Positions 17,756-27,093 are shown, counted from the first letter of the stretch. The stretch is DNA of 33,086 nt from Campylobacterales bacterium (GCA_027068765.1 JAMOMC010000101.1:1-33086), one strand, 5' to 3'. Notes: generated by a model from the sequence alone, not told the origin. Numbers and translations are program-made.

Positions 17756-20130
17756 CAAGCAAAATGTTAACTGTAACCAAAAGAAGTGGGCGAATTGAAC
17801 CATTAGATATAACTAAAATTCAAAAATATACTCACGAAGCAATGGAAGGGCTTGAAAATGTAAGCCAAAGTGAGCTAGAGTTAGATGCGAAAATTCAATT
17901 TCGTGATAAGATAAGCACAGAAGAGATTCAACAAACCCTTATTAAAACGGCTGTTGATAAGATAGATATTGATAGACCTGATTGGACTTTTGTTGCTGCA
18001 AGACTCTTTATATATGATTTATATCATAAAGTTACAAATTTTACAGGTTATGGAAAACTTGAAGATTATTTTATAAAAGGTGAAAAAGAGGGTAGAATTG
18101 TAAAAGGTTTAAAAGATAAATATAATCTTGATGATTTAGATGCATATATAAAACCACAGAGAGATTTACAGTTTAATTATCTTGGTGTTAAAACCCTTTA
18201 TGATAGATACCTCTTAAAAGATAAGCAAGGAAATCCGATAGAACTTCCTCAACATATGTTTATGGCAATTGCTATGTTTTTAGCACAAGATGAGTTTAAC
18301 TCACAGGATTGGGCAAAGAAGTTTTATGATCTTATCTCAAAGTTTGAAGTTATGTTAGCTACTCCAACTCTCTCAAATGCAAGAACACCAAGACACCAGT
18401 TAAGCTCTTGTTATATTGGAAGTACACCTGATAATATCGAAGGTATTTTTGATGCATATAAAGAGATGGCACTTTTGAGTAAGTTTGGTGGAGGAATTGG
18501 CTGGGATTGGTCAAAAGTTAGAGGTCTTGGAAGCTCAATTGATGGTCATAAAAATGCGGCAGGAGGAATTATTCCATTTTTGAAAATTACAAATGATGTA
18601 GCTCTTGCTGTAGATCAGCTTGGAACTAGAAAAGGGGCAATTGCTGTCTATCTTGAGCCTTGGCATAGTGATATACTTGATTTTTTAGATTTGAAGAAAA
18701 ACTCAGGTGAAGAGCGTCGTAGAGCTCATGATCTTTTTCCTGCCCTTTGGATAAATGATTTATTTATGAGAAGAGTTGAAGAAAATGGAGTCTGGACACT
18801 TTTAGATCCACTAGATGCAAGTGATCTTCCACAGCTTTTTGGAGAAGAATTTGAAAAAAGATATATAGAGTATGAAAATGACCCTGATATAATAAAAGAG
18901 ACTATAGGCGCTAAAGAGCTTTGGAAGAAAGTATTGCTTAGTTATTTTGAGACTGGAAATCCATTTCTTTGTTTTAAAGATAGTGCAAATAGAACTAATC
19001 CAAACTCTCATACAGGTTTTATTAGAAGCTCAAACCTCTGTACAGAAATATTTCAAAACACAGAGCCAAATCATTATGATATAAAATTAACATTTGAAGA
19101 TAGCTCAGTTATGACTTTTGGAGAAGATGAAGATATAGCTGTAGATGCAGGAATTGTGAAAAAAGCAAAAAAAGTAACGGCTCTTGATAGTATAAATGGT
19201 AAACGAGTTTTTATAGTAGAAAAAGAGAAACTTGATGGAAAAACAGCTGTTTGTAACTTAGCTAGCATAAACCTCTCAAAAATTAATACAAAAGAGCAGA
19301 TAGAGAGAGTTGTGCCAACTGCGATTAGAATGTTAGATAATGTAATTGAGTTAAATTTCTATCCATTAGATAAAGTAAAACAGACAAATTTATCAACAAG
19401 ATCAATTGGGCTTGGTGTTATGGGTGAAGCACAGATGTTAGCTGAACAGGCTATTATGTGGGGAAGTAGTGAGCATTTTGAGAAGATTGATGAAATTATG
19501 GAAGCTGTTAGTTACAATGCTATTAAAGCATCTTCAAATCTCTCTATCGAAAAAGGAAGATATAGTGAGTTTGAAGGATCAAGTTGGAGCAAGGGAATTT
19601 TCCCGATAGATGTTGCAAACCAAGATGCAAAAAAACTTGTTGATCGTGGAGGGTTGTTTGGATACACTTATGATTGGAATGAGTTAAAAGAGAAAGTTAA
19701 AAAAGATGGCATGAGAAATGGATATCTTATGGCTGTAGCTCCAACTAGCTCTATTTCTATTTTGGTTGGTACTACTCAAGCTATTGAACCAGTTTATAAA
19801 AGAAAATGGTTTGAAGAGAATTTAAGTGGGCTTATTCCCGTTGTTGCTCCTAAAATGAGTGCTTCGACTTGGCAGTTTTATACTCCAGCATATGAGTTAG
19901 ATCAAGAAGTTTTGGTAAAAGCAGGAGCTATTAGACAAAAATGGATAGATCAAGGACAGAGTTTAAATATCTTTATGACACTAGATAAAGCAAGTGGTAG
20001 GTATCTTAACAATATCTATATGTTGGCTTGGAAATTAGGGCTTAAATCAACTTATTATTTAAGAAGTGAATCTCCTAATGCTGAAAAAGATATTGCAGAT
20101 AGAAGTATAGAGTGTGTGAGTTGTCAATAG
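17752..20130 (+). CDS. nrdA: Ribonucleoside-diphosphate reductase, alpha subunit (class I)
   Basis: A 792-residue catalytic subunit reducing NDPs to dNDPs. An N-terminal ATP-cone (residues 5-95, VTKRSGRIEPLDITKIQKYT) suggests allosteric control by dATP. The radical site is NLCTE with N428, C430 and E432. LATPTLSNARTPRHQLSSCY contains the first redox Cys, and the C-terminal ECVSCQ supplies the shuttle Cys pair (C788, C791). Between the active-site Cys block and AVCNLASINLS is a long variable insertion of the kind seen in other epsilonproteobacterial NrdA. No nrdB is adjacent. Confidence 0.95.
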   Translation: MTSKMLTVTKRSGRIEPLDITKIQKYTHEAMEGLENVSQSELELDAKIQFRDKISTEEIQQTLIKTAVDKIDIDRPDWTFVAARLFIYDLYHKVTNFTGYGKLEDYFIKGEKEGRIVKGLKDKYNLDDLDAYIKPQRDLQFNYLGVKTLYDRYLLKDKQGNPIELPQHMFMAIAMFLAQDEFNSQDWAKKFYDLISKFEVMLATPTLSNARTPRHQLSSCYIGSTPDNIEGIFDAYKEMALLSKFGGGIGWDWSKVRGLGSSIDGHKNAAGGIIPFLKITNDVALAVDQLGTRKGAIAVYLEPWHSDILDFLDLKKNSGEERRRAHDLFPALWINDLFMRRVEENGVWTLLDPLDASDLPQLFGEEFEKRYIEYENDPDIIKETIGAKELWKKVLLSYFETGNPFLCFKDSANRTNPNSHTGFIRSSNLCTEIFQNTEPNHYDIKLTFEDSSVMTFGEDEDIAVDAGIVKKAKKVTALDSINGKRVFIVEKEKLDGKTAVCNLASINLSKINTKEQIERVVPTAIRMLDNVIELNFYPLDKVKQTNLSTRSIGLGVMGEAQMLAEQAIMWGSSEHFEKIDEIMEAVSYNAIKASSNLSIEKGRYSEFEGSSWSKGIFPIDVANQDAKKLVDRGGLFGYTYDWNELKEKVKKDGMRNGYLMAVAPTSSISILVGTTQAIEPVYKRKWFEENLSGLIPVVAPKMSASTWQFYTPAYELDQEVLVKAGAIRQKWIDQGQSLNIFMTLDKASGRYLNNIYMLAWKLGLKSTYYLRSESPNAEKDIADRSIECVSCQ

Positions 20131-20243
20131 TATTTTAAAAAAGATTATGTTTTTTCAAGATATTTAACCTTTTTAACCTTTTCTACAACTATTTTTTGTT
20201 ATAGTAAATAAAATTAAATCGTCCTGATTGTAGGGGAATAGAT

Positions 20244-21464
20244 ATGGGTAGTAAAGGTATTTTTGTTGTTGGTACACTTGTAAGCGGAGCTTTTTTATAT
20301 TATTCGATATATAAGACTAGTATGCCATCAACGATAAGTAAAAATAACATTGAGCAGTCACAAATTTCAAAAACCAAAATAGATGCAAAATTAGAAGTTT
20401 TAGAGAAAGAGACTAAGGTAGTTAAAGTAGAGCCTGAAGTAACTAAAAAAGAGGCAATAAGCGAAGAAGTTGTTATTGAAGAAGTTATAGAGAGAATTTC
20501 TATACCAGCATTTGGATTTATGTCATCAAAAAATAAAAATCAAATAGTAGCTTTGATGTCTGATAATGAAAAAGATGGTGAATTATCAAAATATTTAAAA
20601 TGGTTGTGTGCAAAAAAAGAGTGTTCAAAAGATATTCGGTTTGAAAATAATATAATGGATTCATCATGGCAAAAGGGTGCTGTAAAGATTATAGAGCTTT
20701 TTGAAGATGAAAGCATATCAGGAGGCTCTTTATTTATAGAAAGTGATACTTTAAAACTAGAGGGTAAAGTTAACTCTAAAGAAGCACAAAATAGATTAGA
20801 TTTGATATTGGAATCTCTAAAAAATACTAATTTAAAAATTCAAAGTTACATAAAATTAGCAGACTTTGCTGAACAACAATTTAAGCCTCAAAAAATTGAA
20901 ACTCCTAAAGTGGTAGAAGTTGCACCTACTGAAGCTCCAAAGATAACGAAAGTGACAAAACCTATTGTAAAAGAGGTAGTGAAACCAGTAGAGGTTGTAA
21001 AGCCAGTTGTAAGATCTGCACCTAAACCAGAAATTGTGCCTGAACCTTTTATGGAAACAACACTTGATGTGCCAGTTCAAAAAGCAGTTGTTTTGGATGA
21101 ATCTGTATACTTGATAGAAGATGCACAGATACAATTAGACAATATACTTAAAACTGAAGCAATTACCTTTGAAGGCAGTACTAACTTAATTAGTGAAAAT
21201 AGTAAAAAAACATTGCAAAAACTTATAAAACTTATAAATACTCTTAATAGTCAAGAGATTAAAGTTTCAGGGTTTACAGACTTTAGTAGTGATAAAGTTT
21301 ACAATAAAGTTTTGAGTCAAAAAAGAGCAGATACTATTACAAGATATTTAAAAAATAGAGGTCTTAAATCAAAACATATTAAATCAATAGGATATGGAGA
21401 TGCAAAACCTAGTAATGGGGACAATGTAGCAATAGAGATAGAGATATTAGGAGAGACAAAATGA
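20244..21464 (+). CDS. Membrane-anchored OmpA-domain protein with BON-like middle
   Basis: A 406-residue envelope protein. Residues 5-23 form an uncleaved membrane anchor, followed by a coil-rich stretch. The middle (SGGSLFIESDTLKLEGKVNS, then NRLDLILESL) resembles a BON domain, then a Pro/Val/Lys-rich linker (about 215-275). The C-terminus (ITFEGSTNLISENSKKTLQK, then SQKRADTITRYLKNRGLKSK and SIGYGDAKP) is an OmpA-type peptidoglycan-binding domain. The architecture resembles OmpATb/ArfA-like proteins. It overlaps the next gene by ATGA. A binding role at the cell wall is inferred. Confidence 0.75.
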   Translation: MGSKGIFVVGTLVSGAFLYYSIYKTSMPSTISKNNIEQSQISKTKIDAKLEVLEKETKVVKVEPEVTKKEAISEEVVIEEVIERISIPAFGFMSSKNKNQIVALMSDNEKDGELSKYLKWLCAKKECSKDIRFENNIMDSSWQKGAVKIIELFEDESISGGSLFIESDTLKLEGKVNSKEAQNRLDLILESLKNTNLKIQSYIKLADFAEQQFKPQKIETPKVVEVAPTEAPKITKVTKPIVKEVVKPVEVVKPVVRSAPKPEIVPEPFMETTLDVPVQKAVVLDESVYLIEDAQIQLDNILKTEAITFEGSTNLISENSKKTLQKLIKLINTLNSQEIKVSGFTDFSSDKVYNKVLSQKRADTITRYLKNRGLKSKHIKSIGYGDAKPSNGDNVAIEIEILGETK

Positions 21465-22045
21465 CACTTAGTGCGGAACAACTACAATTATTATATTATC
21501 TTTTACCTGCAATTTTTATAGGTTTTTTCTTTGGATATTTGCTTTCTCGTGCATTTTCAAAAGAGAAGTATGAGCCAAAATTAGCCACATTGTCAAAAAA
21601 GATAAGTGGTAAAAATATAAAAATTGAACAAGCTTCAAAACAGCAGATACACTTAGAAAGTCATATAGCAAATCAAGCAACCCAGTTATTGTCTTCAAAA
21701 AAAAGAACAGAAGACATTCAGTCTCTTACACAGAAATTTGAACAGACTTCAGCTTTATTAAATAGTGAAAAAGAGACTTTACAATCTATGCTTATACAAA
21801 GAGAAGATGAGCTAGATAAGATAAACGAAGAGGTTGATATAGTTAAAAGCGAGTTGATGGATATACAAGATATAGCTGATAAATTTAAAGATGAAACACT
21901 AAGTCAAAAAGAGAAAATTTTTGAATTACAAAGTGAGATGCAGATGTTAACACAAGGTATTTCAAAAAGAGACAGTTTGATGAGTGAGCTTGAAAAGAGA
22001 AACAAAGAGCAAAAAGAAGAAATTATATCAAATTCTAAAGAGTAA
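21461..22045 (+). CDS. Membrane-anchored coiled-coil protein
   Basis: A 194-residue protein with one membrane helix (LLYYLLPAIFIGFFFGYLLS, residues 10-29) and then an almost uninterrupted charged coiled coil rich in K, E and Q to the end. It has no catalytic motif. The four-base overlap with the OmpA-domain gene suggests the two act together, perhaps one spanning the periplasm and the other the cytoplasmic side. Function unknown. Confidence 0.65.
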   Translation: MTLSAEQLQLLYYLLPAIFIGFFFGYLLSRAFSKEKYEPKLATLSKKISGKNIKIEQASKQQIHLESHIANQATQLLSSKKRTEDIQSLTQKFEQTSALLNSEKETLQSMLIQREDELDKINEEVDIVKSELMDIQDIADKFKDETLSQKEKIFELQSEMQMLTQGISKRDSLMSELEKRNKEQKEEIISNSKE

Positions 22046-22069
22046 CCCATAAAGTAATAGGGAAATTTT

Positions 22070-23170
22070 ATGTTTAAAAATATTTTACTTTCAAATATAG
22101 AAATTGATGAAAGTCATAAAAACTATAGACGACTTATTATGTCTAATTTTGCATATTTAATTGCTCTATTTATACTTTTTATCTTCTTTTTTATTAATTT
22201 TTTTATTAGAGGCAATACAACGGCTGCATTAATAGAGATATTTTTTGTGCTACCAACTTTATATGGTTTTATAATGCTTCGTAGAGATAAAAATATAGAA
22301 AAAGGTGCTTTGTTTGCAACTTATATATTTTTTATTGCGATTATTATTGTTCATTTTTTATTTGAATTTGATGAGGGTATAACTTTTTGGGCATTACTAT
22401 TTCCTTTTGTTGCTATGAGTTTGATAGGTGCAAAAAAAGGTTTTCTTTTCTCTTTTGTATTTTATATTATTATTTATGCTGGAGCATATTATTATTGGCA
22501 TGATAGTGATGTTGAGGTGATGTTTTATATAAGATTTTTGATTGTTTCTTTTATTATTACATATTTGTTATATTTTCATGAATCATTTAGCTCTGACTCT
22601 TTTGAAAAACTAGCTGCGGCAAATAAATCTCTTGAAGAAAAATTTGAAGAAGTTAGACAACTATCTATCACAGATTCTTTAACTACCCTTTACAATAAAA
22701 GACATTTTGATGTAGTTTTAAATGAAGAGTTTAATAGAGCAAAAAGAGCAGATGAAGCTTTTATTCTTGGTATTATTGATATTGATAATTTTAAACTATA
22801 CAATGACACTTATGGACATGATAAAGGAAATGATGCATTAGAAAGAGTTGGAGAAATTTTAAATAGTCAAACTTCAAGATCTGGAGATTATGCTTTTCGT
22901 ATAGGTGGAGAAGAGTTTGCTATTATTTTACAATCTAGTAGTTCAGAAGATAGTTATAGTCACTTTAATAATTTAAGAAAGAAAATTGAAGCAGAAAGTA
23001 TAGAGCATATAAATAATAAACCTTTTGGTGTGCTTACAGTATCAATTGGTGCAACAAATGTAGTAAATTATAAAAACTTAAACATAATAGATGTATATAA
23101 AAAAGCAGATAAAAATTTATATAGTATAAAAGGAAATGGCAGAAATAGGGTAAAACTTAGTATCCTTTAA
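22070..23170 (+). CDS. Membrane diguanylate cyclase (GGDEF domain)
   Basis: A 366-residue protein with about six hydrophobic segments between residues 25 and 165, then a linker coil, then a GGDEF domain (about 195-366). The active-site motif is GGEEF (279-283). RSGD (270-273) sits five residues before it, the standard I-site RxxD for product inhibition by c-di-GMP. LTTLYNKRHFD and IDIDNFKLYNDTYGHDKGND contain the metal-binding Asp residues, so it is probably active. The N-terminal membrane region is likely the sensor; its ligand is unknown. Confidence 0.9.
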   Translation: MFKNILLSNIEIDESHKNYRRLIMSNFAYLIALFILFIFFFINFFIRGNTTAALIEIFFVLPTLYGFIMLRRDKNIEKGALFATYIFFIAIIIVHFLFEFDEGITFWALLFPFVAMSLIGAKKGFLFSFVFYIIIYAGAYYYWHDSDVEVMFYIRFLIVSFIITYLLYFHESFSSDSFEKLAAANKSLEEKFEEVRQLSITDSLTTLYNKRHFDVVLNEEFNRAKRADEAFILGIIDIDNFKLYNDTYGHDKGNDALERVGEILNSQTSRSGDYAFRIGGEEFAIILQSSSSEDSYSHFNNLRKKIEAESIEHINNKPFGVLTVSIGATNVVNYKNLNIIDVYKKADKNLYSIKGNGRNRVKLSIL

Positions 23171-23202
23171 GTAGAATTATAAAAATTATTTTACTTAAAG
23201 GA
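23163..23202 (+). promoter_or_regulatory. Hairpin covering the ribosome site of the lipoprotein gene
   Basis: TCCTTTAAGTA (23163-23173) pairs perfectly with TACTTAAAGGA (23192-23202). The 18 bases between continue the stem with one G-T pair and one mismatch to an AAAA loop. The left arm contains the GGDEF stop codon, the right arm the AAAGGA that serves the GTG at 23209. In RNA it would hide the ribosome site. No T-run follows, so it is unlikely to be a simple terminator. Confidence 0.55.
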
Positions 23203-23208
23203 AGTTTT

Positions 23209-23685
23209 GTGAAAAGAGATAAATTTTATATAAAAACTGTAATGAGTTTATTTACCGTTTTGTTTTTAGTGTCATGTGAGCAAAAACAGCTTGAGAGAGA
23301 CTCTAATTTTGAAGAAAAAAAAGATATATCTGTTTTGAATGAAAATAATTATATCAATCAAGCTAAATATCACTATGCTAGATATTCACAGATAAAACAG
23401 CAGAAAAATCAGAGTGATGAAAAAGTAAAAACTACAACAAGAGCTTACCCGGGAGCAAAATTAAATAGAGATAATGGTGGGAACTATATGAGTGTTATAG
23501 AAGGAAATATGGGTGAAAATATCGATACACTTTTGTTAAATCAAAATGGAGTTGAGGTTAAAATTTTACTAGATAAAGAGAGTAAAAATGTGACTATAAT
23601 ATTTGATGGTCAAAAAAAATCAGTAAATAAAAAGATGACACTTTTAGAGTTTAAAAATTTTAATAAAGGAGTAGAAAATGAATAA
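23209..23685 (+). CDS. Putative lipoprotein, function unknown
   Basis: A 158-residue protein with a lipoprotein signal: YIKTVMSLFTVLFLVSCEQK, lipobox L-V-S-C with C23 as the acylation site. The mature part is charged and polar, with a short repeat-like C-terminal beta region (GVEVKILLDKESKNVTIIFD). No family recognised. The start is a GTG behind AAAGGA, which is buried in a hairpin. It overlaps the next gene by eight bases, suggesting one transcript with the secreted repeat protein. Confidence 0.65.
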   Translation: MKRDKFYIKTVMSLFTVLFLVSCEQKQLERDSNFEEKKDISVLNENNYINQAKYHYARYSQIKQQKNQSDEKVKTTTRAYPGAKLNRDNGGNYMSVIEGNMGENIDTLLLNQNGVEVKILLDKESKNVTIIFDGQKKSVNKKMTLLEFKNFNKGVENE

Positions 23686-24928
23686 GATAATTACACTATT
23701 AACACTATTGGCTATATCTCTTTTTGCTACAGGTGGAGGGTATTATGATGATAGAAATATAGAAACTTCTATATCCACTTCAAAAGCAGTATATGAAGTA
23801 GATGAAAAGATAGAAGTTATAGTTAACGATATGTTAGGAGATGGAGAAGATTGGGTTGGCATATATCCTTTTGGTTCATCAAATGATTGGGGAAATGTTC
23901 TCTCTTGGAGTTGGACAAACGGCATAAAAGATGGAACTCTAAATCTAGCTGGGTTGCAAGCAGGAGAGTATGAAGTTCGTGCATTTTTTTCAAACTCTTT
24001 TGATTTAGAAGCGAGTGTTAAAATATCTGTAAATAAACAACAACAAATTGAAGATGCACAAATTGTTACTTCAAAATACTCCTATGACAAAGGAGAAAAT
24101 ATAAAGGTTACGGTTAGTCATATGTTAGGAGATGGAGAAGATTGGGTTGGCATATATCCTTTTGGTTCATCAAATGATTGGGGAAATGTTCTCTCTTGGA
24201 GTTGGACAAACGGCATAAAAGATGGAACTCTAAATTTAGCTGGGTTGCAAGCAGGAGAGTATGAAGTTCGTGCATTTTTTTCAAACTCTTTTAATTTAGA
24301 AGCAAGCACTAAAATAGTAGTAGAAGATGTAGATATTGCAGATACACTTTATGAAGATGCTGAAGATGGATTGTCATCAAATTGGTTTACAGTTTTGGGT
24401 AATTATAATCCAAAAAGACAAACAGGAGGGTATAAAAGCAAATACTCAGTCAAGTTAACAACTCATTGGATTAATGAAATTTATAACTCTACAGAGTATA
24501 TGCTTTTGATTAATAACACAAATCAAAAGGTCTTAGAATTAGATATAGGAGGAGTTGGAAAAGCTGGTGGTAAAGTTGGTGGTATACATGCAAATAATGG
24601 ATTAGGATCTATGCCTCACTATTTTATAGGTATAAGAGTGATGACTAGAGATGGAGAGAGAAGTATGATTTGGGACTCTTGGTTTAATCATGCTGATTTA
24701 TCTGGTGGAAGAGTGGACTATGGAAATGGTTTTATAGAATTAGCTTATCCATCACCAATAGAACTTGTTCGAGGTTTTGGATATGAATCAATTAATAAAT
24801 GGGAACATTTTAAAGTTGATCTTGAAGAACATTTAAAACGATACGAGCCAAATAACACAATAACCTCTGTTTTATCATTTAGAGCATCTGGTGGTTATCT
24901 GGACAATATCAAACTCTCATCAAAATAG
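23678..24928 (+). CDS. Secreted protein with duplicated SKICH/Ig-like domain
   Basis: A 416-residue exported protein with signal peptide MNKIITLLTLLAISLFA. Two beta domains follow (about 30-115 and 127-212), each with DMLGDGEDWVGIYP or HMLGDGEDWVGIYP and LAGLQAGEYEVRAFFSNS, resembling the SKICH-type Ig-like modules found before hydrolases. The C-terminal 200 residues (GGVGKAGGKVGGIHANNGLG, then MIWDSWFNH) look like a lectin-like beta sandwich, family unknown. The two copies are almost identical at DNA level. An SD (AAAGGAG) precedes the ATG. Confidence 0.65.
   Translation: MNKIITLLTLLAISLFATGGGYYDDRNIETSISTSKAVYEVDEKIEVIVNDMLGDGEDWVGIYPFGSSNDWGNVLSWSWTNGIKDGTLNLAGLQAGEYEVRAFFSNSFDLEASVKISVNKQQQIEDAQIVTSKYSYDKGENIKVTVSHMLGDGEDWVGIYPFGSSNDWGNVLSWSWTNGIKDGTLNLAGLQAGEYEVRAFFSNSFNLEASTKIVVEDVDIADTLYEDAEDGLSSNWFTVLGNYNPKRQTGGYKSKYSVKLTTHWINEIYNSTEYMLLINNTNQKVLELDIGGVGKAGGKVGGIHANNGLGSMPHYFIGIRVMTRDGERSMIWDSWFNHADLSGGRVDYGNGFIELAYPSPIELVRGFGYESINKWEHFKVDLEEHLKRYEPNNTITSVLSFRASGGYLDNIKLSSK
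23829..24306 (+). repeat. Intragenic tandem repeat, period 291 bp
   Basis: The 187 bases at 23829-24015 recur at 24120-24306 with only a few substitutions (for example CTAGCT versus TTAGCT, and GATTTAGAAGCGAG versus AATTTAGAAGCAAG). The period is 291 bases, 97 codons, in frame. The intervening linkers are not similar, so the identity is confined to the core of the domain. Confidence 0.9.
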
Positions 24929-24948
24929 ATGCTTTTCATAGCATCTAT
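24925..24948. terminator. Bidirectional terminator between convergent genes
   Basis: ATAGATGC (24925-24932), an 8-base loop, GCATCTAT (24941-24948), followed by TTTTCGACTTTT. It contains the stop codons of both the repeat protein and ccoG, which converge here with 16 bases between them. Confidence 0.7.
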
Positions 24949-26381
24949 TTTCGACTTTTCTCTATCAAGTCATATCTTGGATAGACAAAGATAGAAGCTC
25001 TTTCTACAGTTACTCTCTCTTTGTCATCAATCGCATAAGCTCTTATGGTTATTGGAAATGAAGTATCTTTTGTATAGTCTTTTATCAAGGCTTTGTTGGT
25101 TTTTAAAACTACTATTTTAGTTGCTTTTTTGCCAGCTTGCAAAGAAAATGATTTTTTTGGTCTTTGTATAACAATATCATCATTTCCTACGATTTCAAAA
25201 TAGTATCTATGGTCTTTGTTTTCAGTGTTTTGAAATAAAAATTTATAAGCATTTGTAACTCTTTGTCCATCATCTTTTATCTTGTATAGCTGTGTATCAC
25301 GATTTATATTTAAAAGCATAAACTCTTTTGTTGAGCTCATCCAAAATAGTCCAATAAGTGAAGCAGTAAGAGCCACACCATAAGCAATAGTTCTAAATCT
25401 AAAAAATTTTGCTTTTCTCTCCTCTTCAATAGCACTATAACTAGTCCAAGTTATTAAAGATGGTTTACCTAAAGCCCCCATAACTTCTGTACATGCATCT
25501 GCACACTCTAGACAATTTATACACTCTAGTTGAGTTCCTGCTTTTATATCTATATGAGTAGGACAAACCCTAACACAAGAGTTGCAATAGGTGCATTCAT
25601 TGTTTTCATCAATTGCTAGTAGTTCATTGTGTGTGTTTGCCAATTTTGTATGTTGATCTTTTTCATAGATACGACCACCTCTGTGTGTATTGTATATAGT
25701 TTGAATAGTCTCTTCATCATACATTACAGATTGTATTCTTGCATATGGACATACATAGATACAAAAATCCTCTTTTAATTTAATGATATCATATATTAAA
25801 AATCCAGCAATAACTGCTAAGGTTCCCATCATAATATTATGTTCATTAGGGTTTTTAATATATTCAAAAAAATCTTCAGGAGGTACAAAAAACCAGATAA
25901 AATTTGCAGCAGCAATAACAGATAAAATAGACCAAATGCTAAAAGCTATAACTCTTTTACCGTATTGACCTTTTACAATTTCTTGTTTATTTTGAATAGT
26001 TCGCCTTATTCCTAGAATTTTAGTACTAATTAAATCTCTATAAATAATTCTAAAAATTGTCTGAGGACAGAGCCAGCCACACCAGATACGACCTGCTAAA
26101 GTTGTAAGAAAGAAGACACCCAAAAATCCAAAAATAAGCAAAAATGGTAACATATAGAGCTCTTGCATATCAAATTTTGTAAAAAATAGATGCATCTGTT
26201 TGTGATCAAAGTTTAATAAAAAGAAGTGTACATCGTCTATCGTTATCCAAGGAATTATCAAAGCAAATAGAGTTATAATAGCAAAGGTATAATACCTTTT
26301 GTATCGATAAGGTGACCAACCTTTTAGATACTCTTTCATTTTTTGTTTTCTATTCATTTTTATTTCTTTTTCTTCAGCCAT
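24945..26381 (-). CDS. ccoG: Cytochrome c oxidase accessory protein CcoG
   Basis: A 478-residue membrane ferredoxin-type protein (FixG/RdxA family) needed for copper delivery to cbb3 oxidase, probably by reducing Cu(II). It shows membrane segments at about 30-55, 85-110, 150-170 and 180-200, the FixG motif IWCGWLCPQTIFR, and CIYVCPYARIQS. The polyferredoxin segment CTYCNSCVRVCP and CINCLECADAC gives two 4Fe-4S sites. A final Ig-like FixG_C domain follows a membrane helix near 335. It shares a strand with, and lies 11 bases downstream of, the recombinase-like gene. Confidence 0.95.
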   Translation of the reverse strand: MAEEKEIKMNRKQKMKEYLKGWSPYRYKRYYTFAIITLFALIIPWITIDDVHFFLLNFDHKQMHLFFTKFDMQELYMLPFLLIFGFLGVFFLTTLAGRIWCGWLCPQTIFRIIYRDLISTKILGIRRTIQNKQEIVKGQYGKRVIAFSIWSILSVIAAANFIWFFVPPEDFFEYIKNPNEHNIMMGTLAVIAGFLIYDIIKLKEDFCIYVCPYARIQSVMYDEETIQTIYNTHRGGRIYEKDQHTKLANTHNELLAIDENNECTYCNSCVRVCPTHIDIKAGTQLECINCLECADACTEVMGALGKPSLITWTSYSAIEEERKAKFFRFRTIAYGVALTASLIGLFWMSSTKEFMLLNINRDTQLYKIKDDGQRVTNAYKFLFQNTENKDHRYYFEIVGNDDIVIQRPKKSFSLQAGKKATKIVVLKTNKALIKDYTKDTSFPITIRAYAIDDKERVTVERASIFVYPRYDLIEKSRK

Positions 26382-26392
26382 TTTTTCCCTTT

Positions 26393-27055
26393 TTAAATTT
26401 TTTTATCTGTTAGTGGACATTCGTTTGGGTTTGGAAACTTAAAAGTTTTATTTTTGTTCATATCTTTTCTTTTATTTGTTAGTTTTGATTTAGCTAACTC
26501 TTTTAATGATCTAGAATTTATATAATCTTTTAAAGAACTTCTGCTTACTTTTAATCTTTTTGCAATTTCACTAACTGATAAATTTTCACAAATCATAGAG
26601 ACAATTTGGCTTTTAAACTTGTCAAATTTTGATTTAGAGATACTTCCTTTTGGTCTTCCTATGTCTATTTTTTTATCGATAAGATTTTGTTCTCTTTGCA
26701 TCGATAGTAGATTTATTATAATTATTGATGGTATTTTATCATCGATAATTAAATCTTTTTTACAAATATGGACTTTTAAGTGATGTCTAAATATACAATC
26801 AAAAACTTTAGTTAACTCTCCTGCTTTTTGGCTAAAAATCCAAAGGTCATATATTAAAATTGTATCACCTTTTTTTAAAGATTTTAATATATTTAAAAGA
26901 GTTTTTCTAGTCTCTAGTACTTGTGAAGATAAATCGTTGTCAATTTCCGTTATATCTATTGAAATTTTATGATTTTTGGCATATTTAATAATAAACTCTT
27001 GTTGAGCTGAGGTTGAAAAAAGTTTATTTTTACCTCTTAAAAATGCAATAACCAT
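26393..27055 (-). CDS. Serine-recombinase-like protein lacking catalytic residues, with helix-turn-helix
   Basis: A 220-residue protein with the resolvase/invertase layout. An N-terminal fold (1-103) is followed by GRPKG (133-137) and a helix-turn-helix LSVSEIAKRLKVSRSSLKDY (159-178). The catalytic block is degenerate. The family's RVST motif appears here as LRGKNK (no Ser at the catalytic position), and the L-x-R-L-x-R segment appears as YDLWIFSQKAG (both Arg lost). So it is unlikely to recombine DNA; a DNA-binding regulator is inferred. It is 11 bases ahead of ccoG, with an inverted repeat just upstream of its start. Confidence 0.7.
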   Translation of the reverse strand: MVIAFLRGKNKLFSTSAQQEFIIKYAKNHKISIDITEIDNDLSSQVLETRKTLLNILKSLKKGDTILIYDLWIFSQKAGELTKVFDCIFRHHLKVHICKKDLIIDDKIPSIIIINLLSMQREQNLIDKKIDIGRPKGSISKSKFDKFKSQIVSMICENLSVSEIAKRLKVSRSSLKDYINSRSLKELAKSKLTNKRKDMNKNKTFKFPNPNECPLTDKKI

Positions 27056-27093
27056 AAAGTCTCCTCAAAAAAACTTTTTAATTATAACATAAC

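Noticed and set aside
19039-19320. Possible intein or insertion inside nrdA
   Set aside because: The extra segment after the active-site Cys block has no intein splice motifs and resembles the insertion known in other epsilonproteobacterial NrdA proteins.
20131-20160. AAAAAAGATTATGTTTTTT after nrdA as a terminator
   Set aside because: The stem is only A-T pairs with no GC core, too weak to call.
20856-21134. A 92-residue reverse frame rich in aromatic residues
   Set aside because: It is antisense to the repetitive linker of the OmpA-domain gene and has no independent support.
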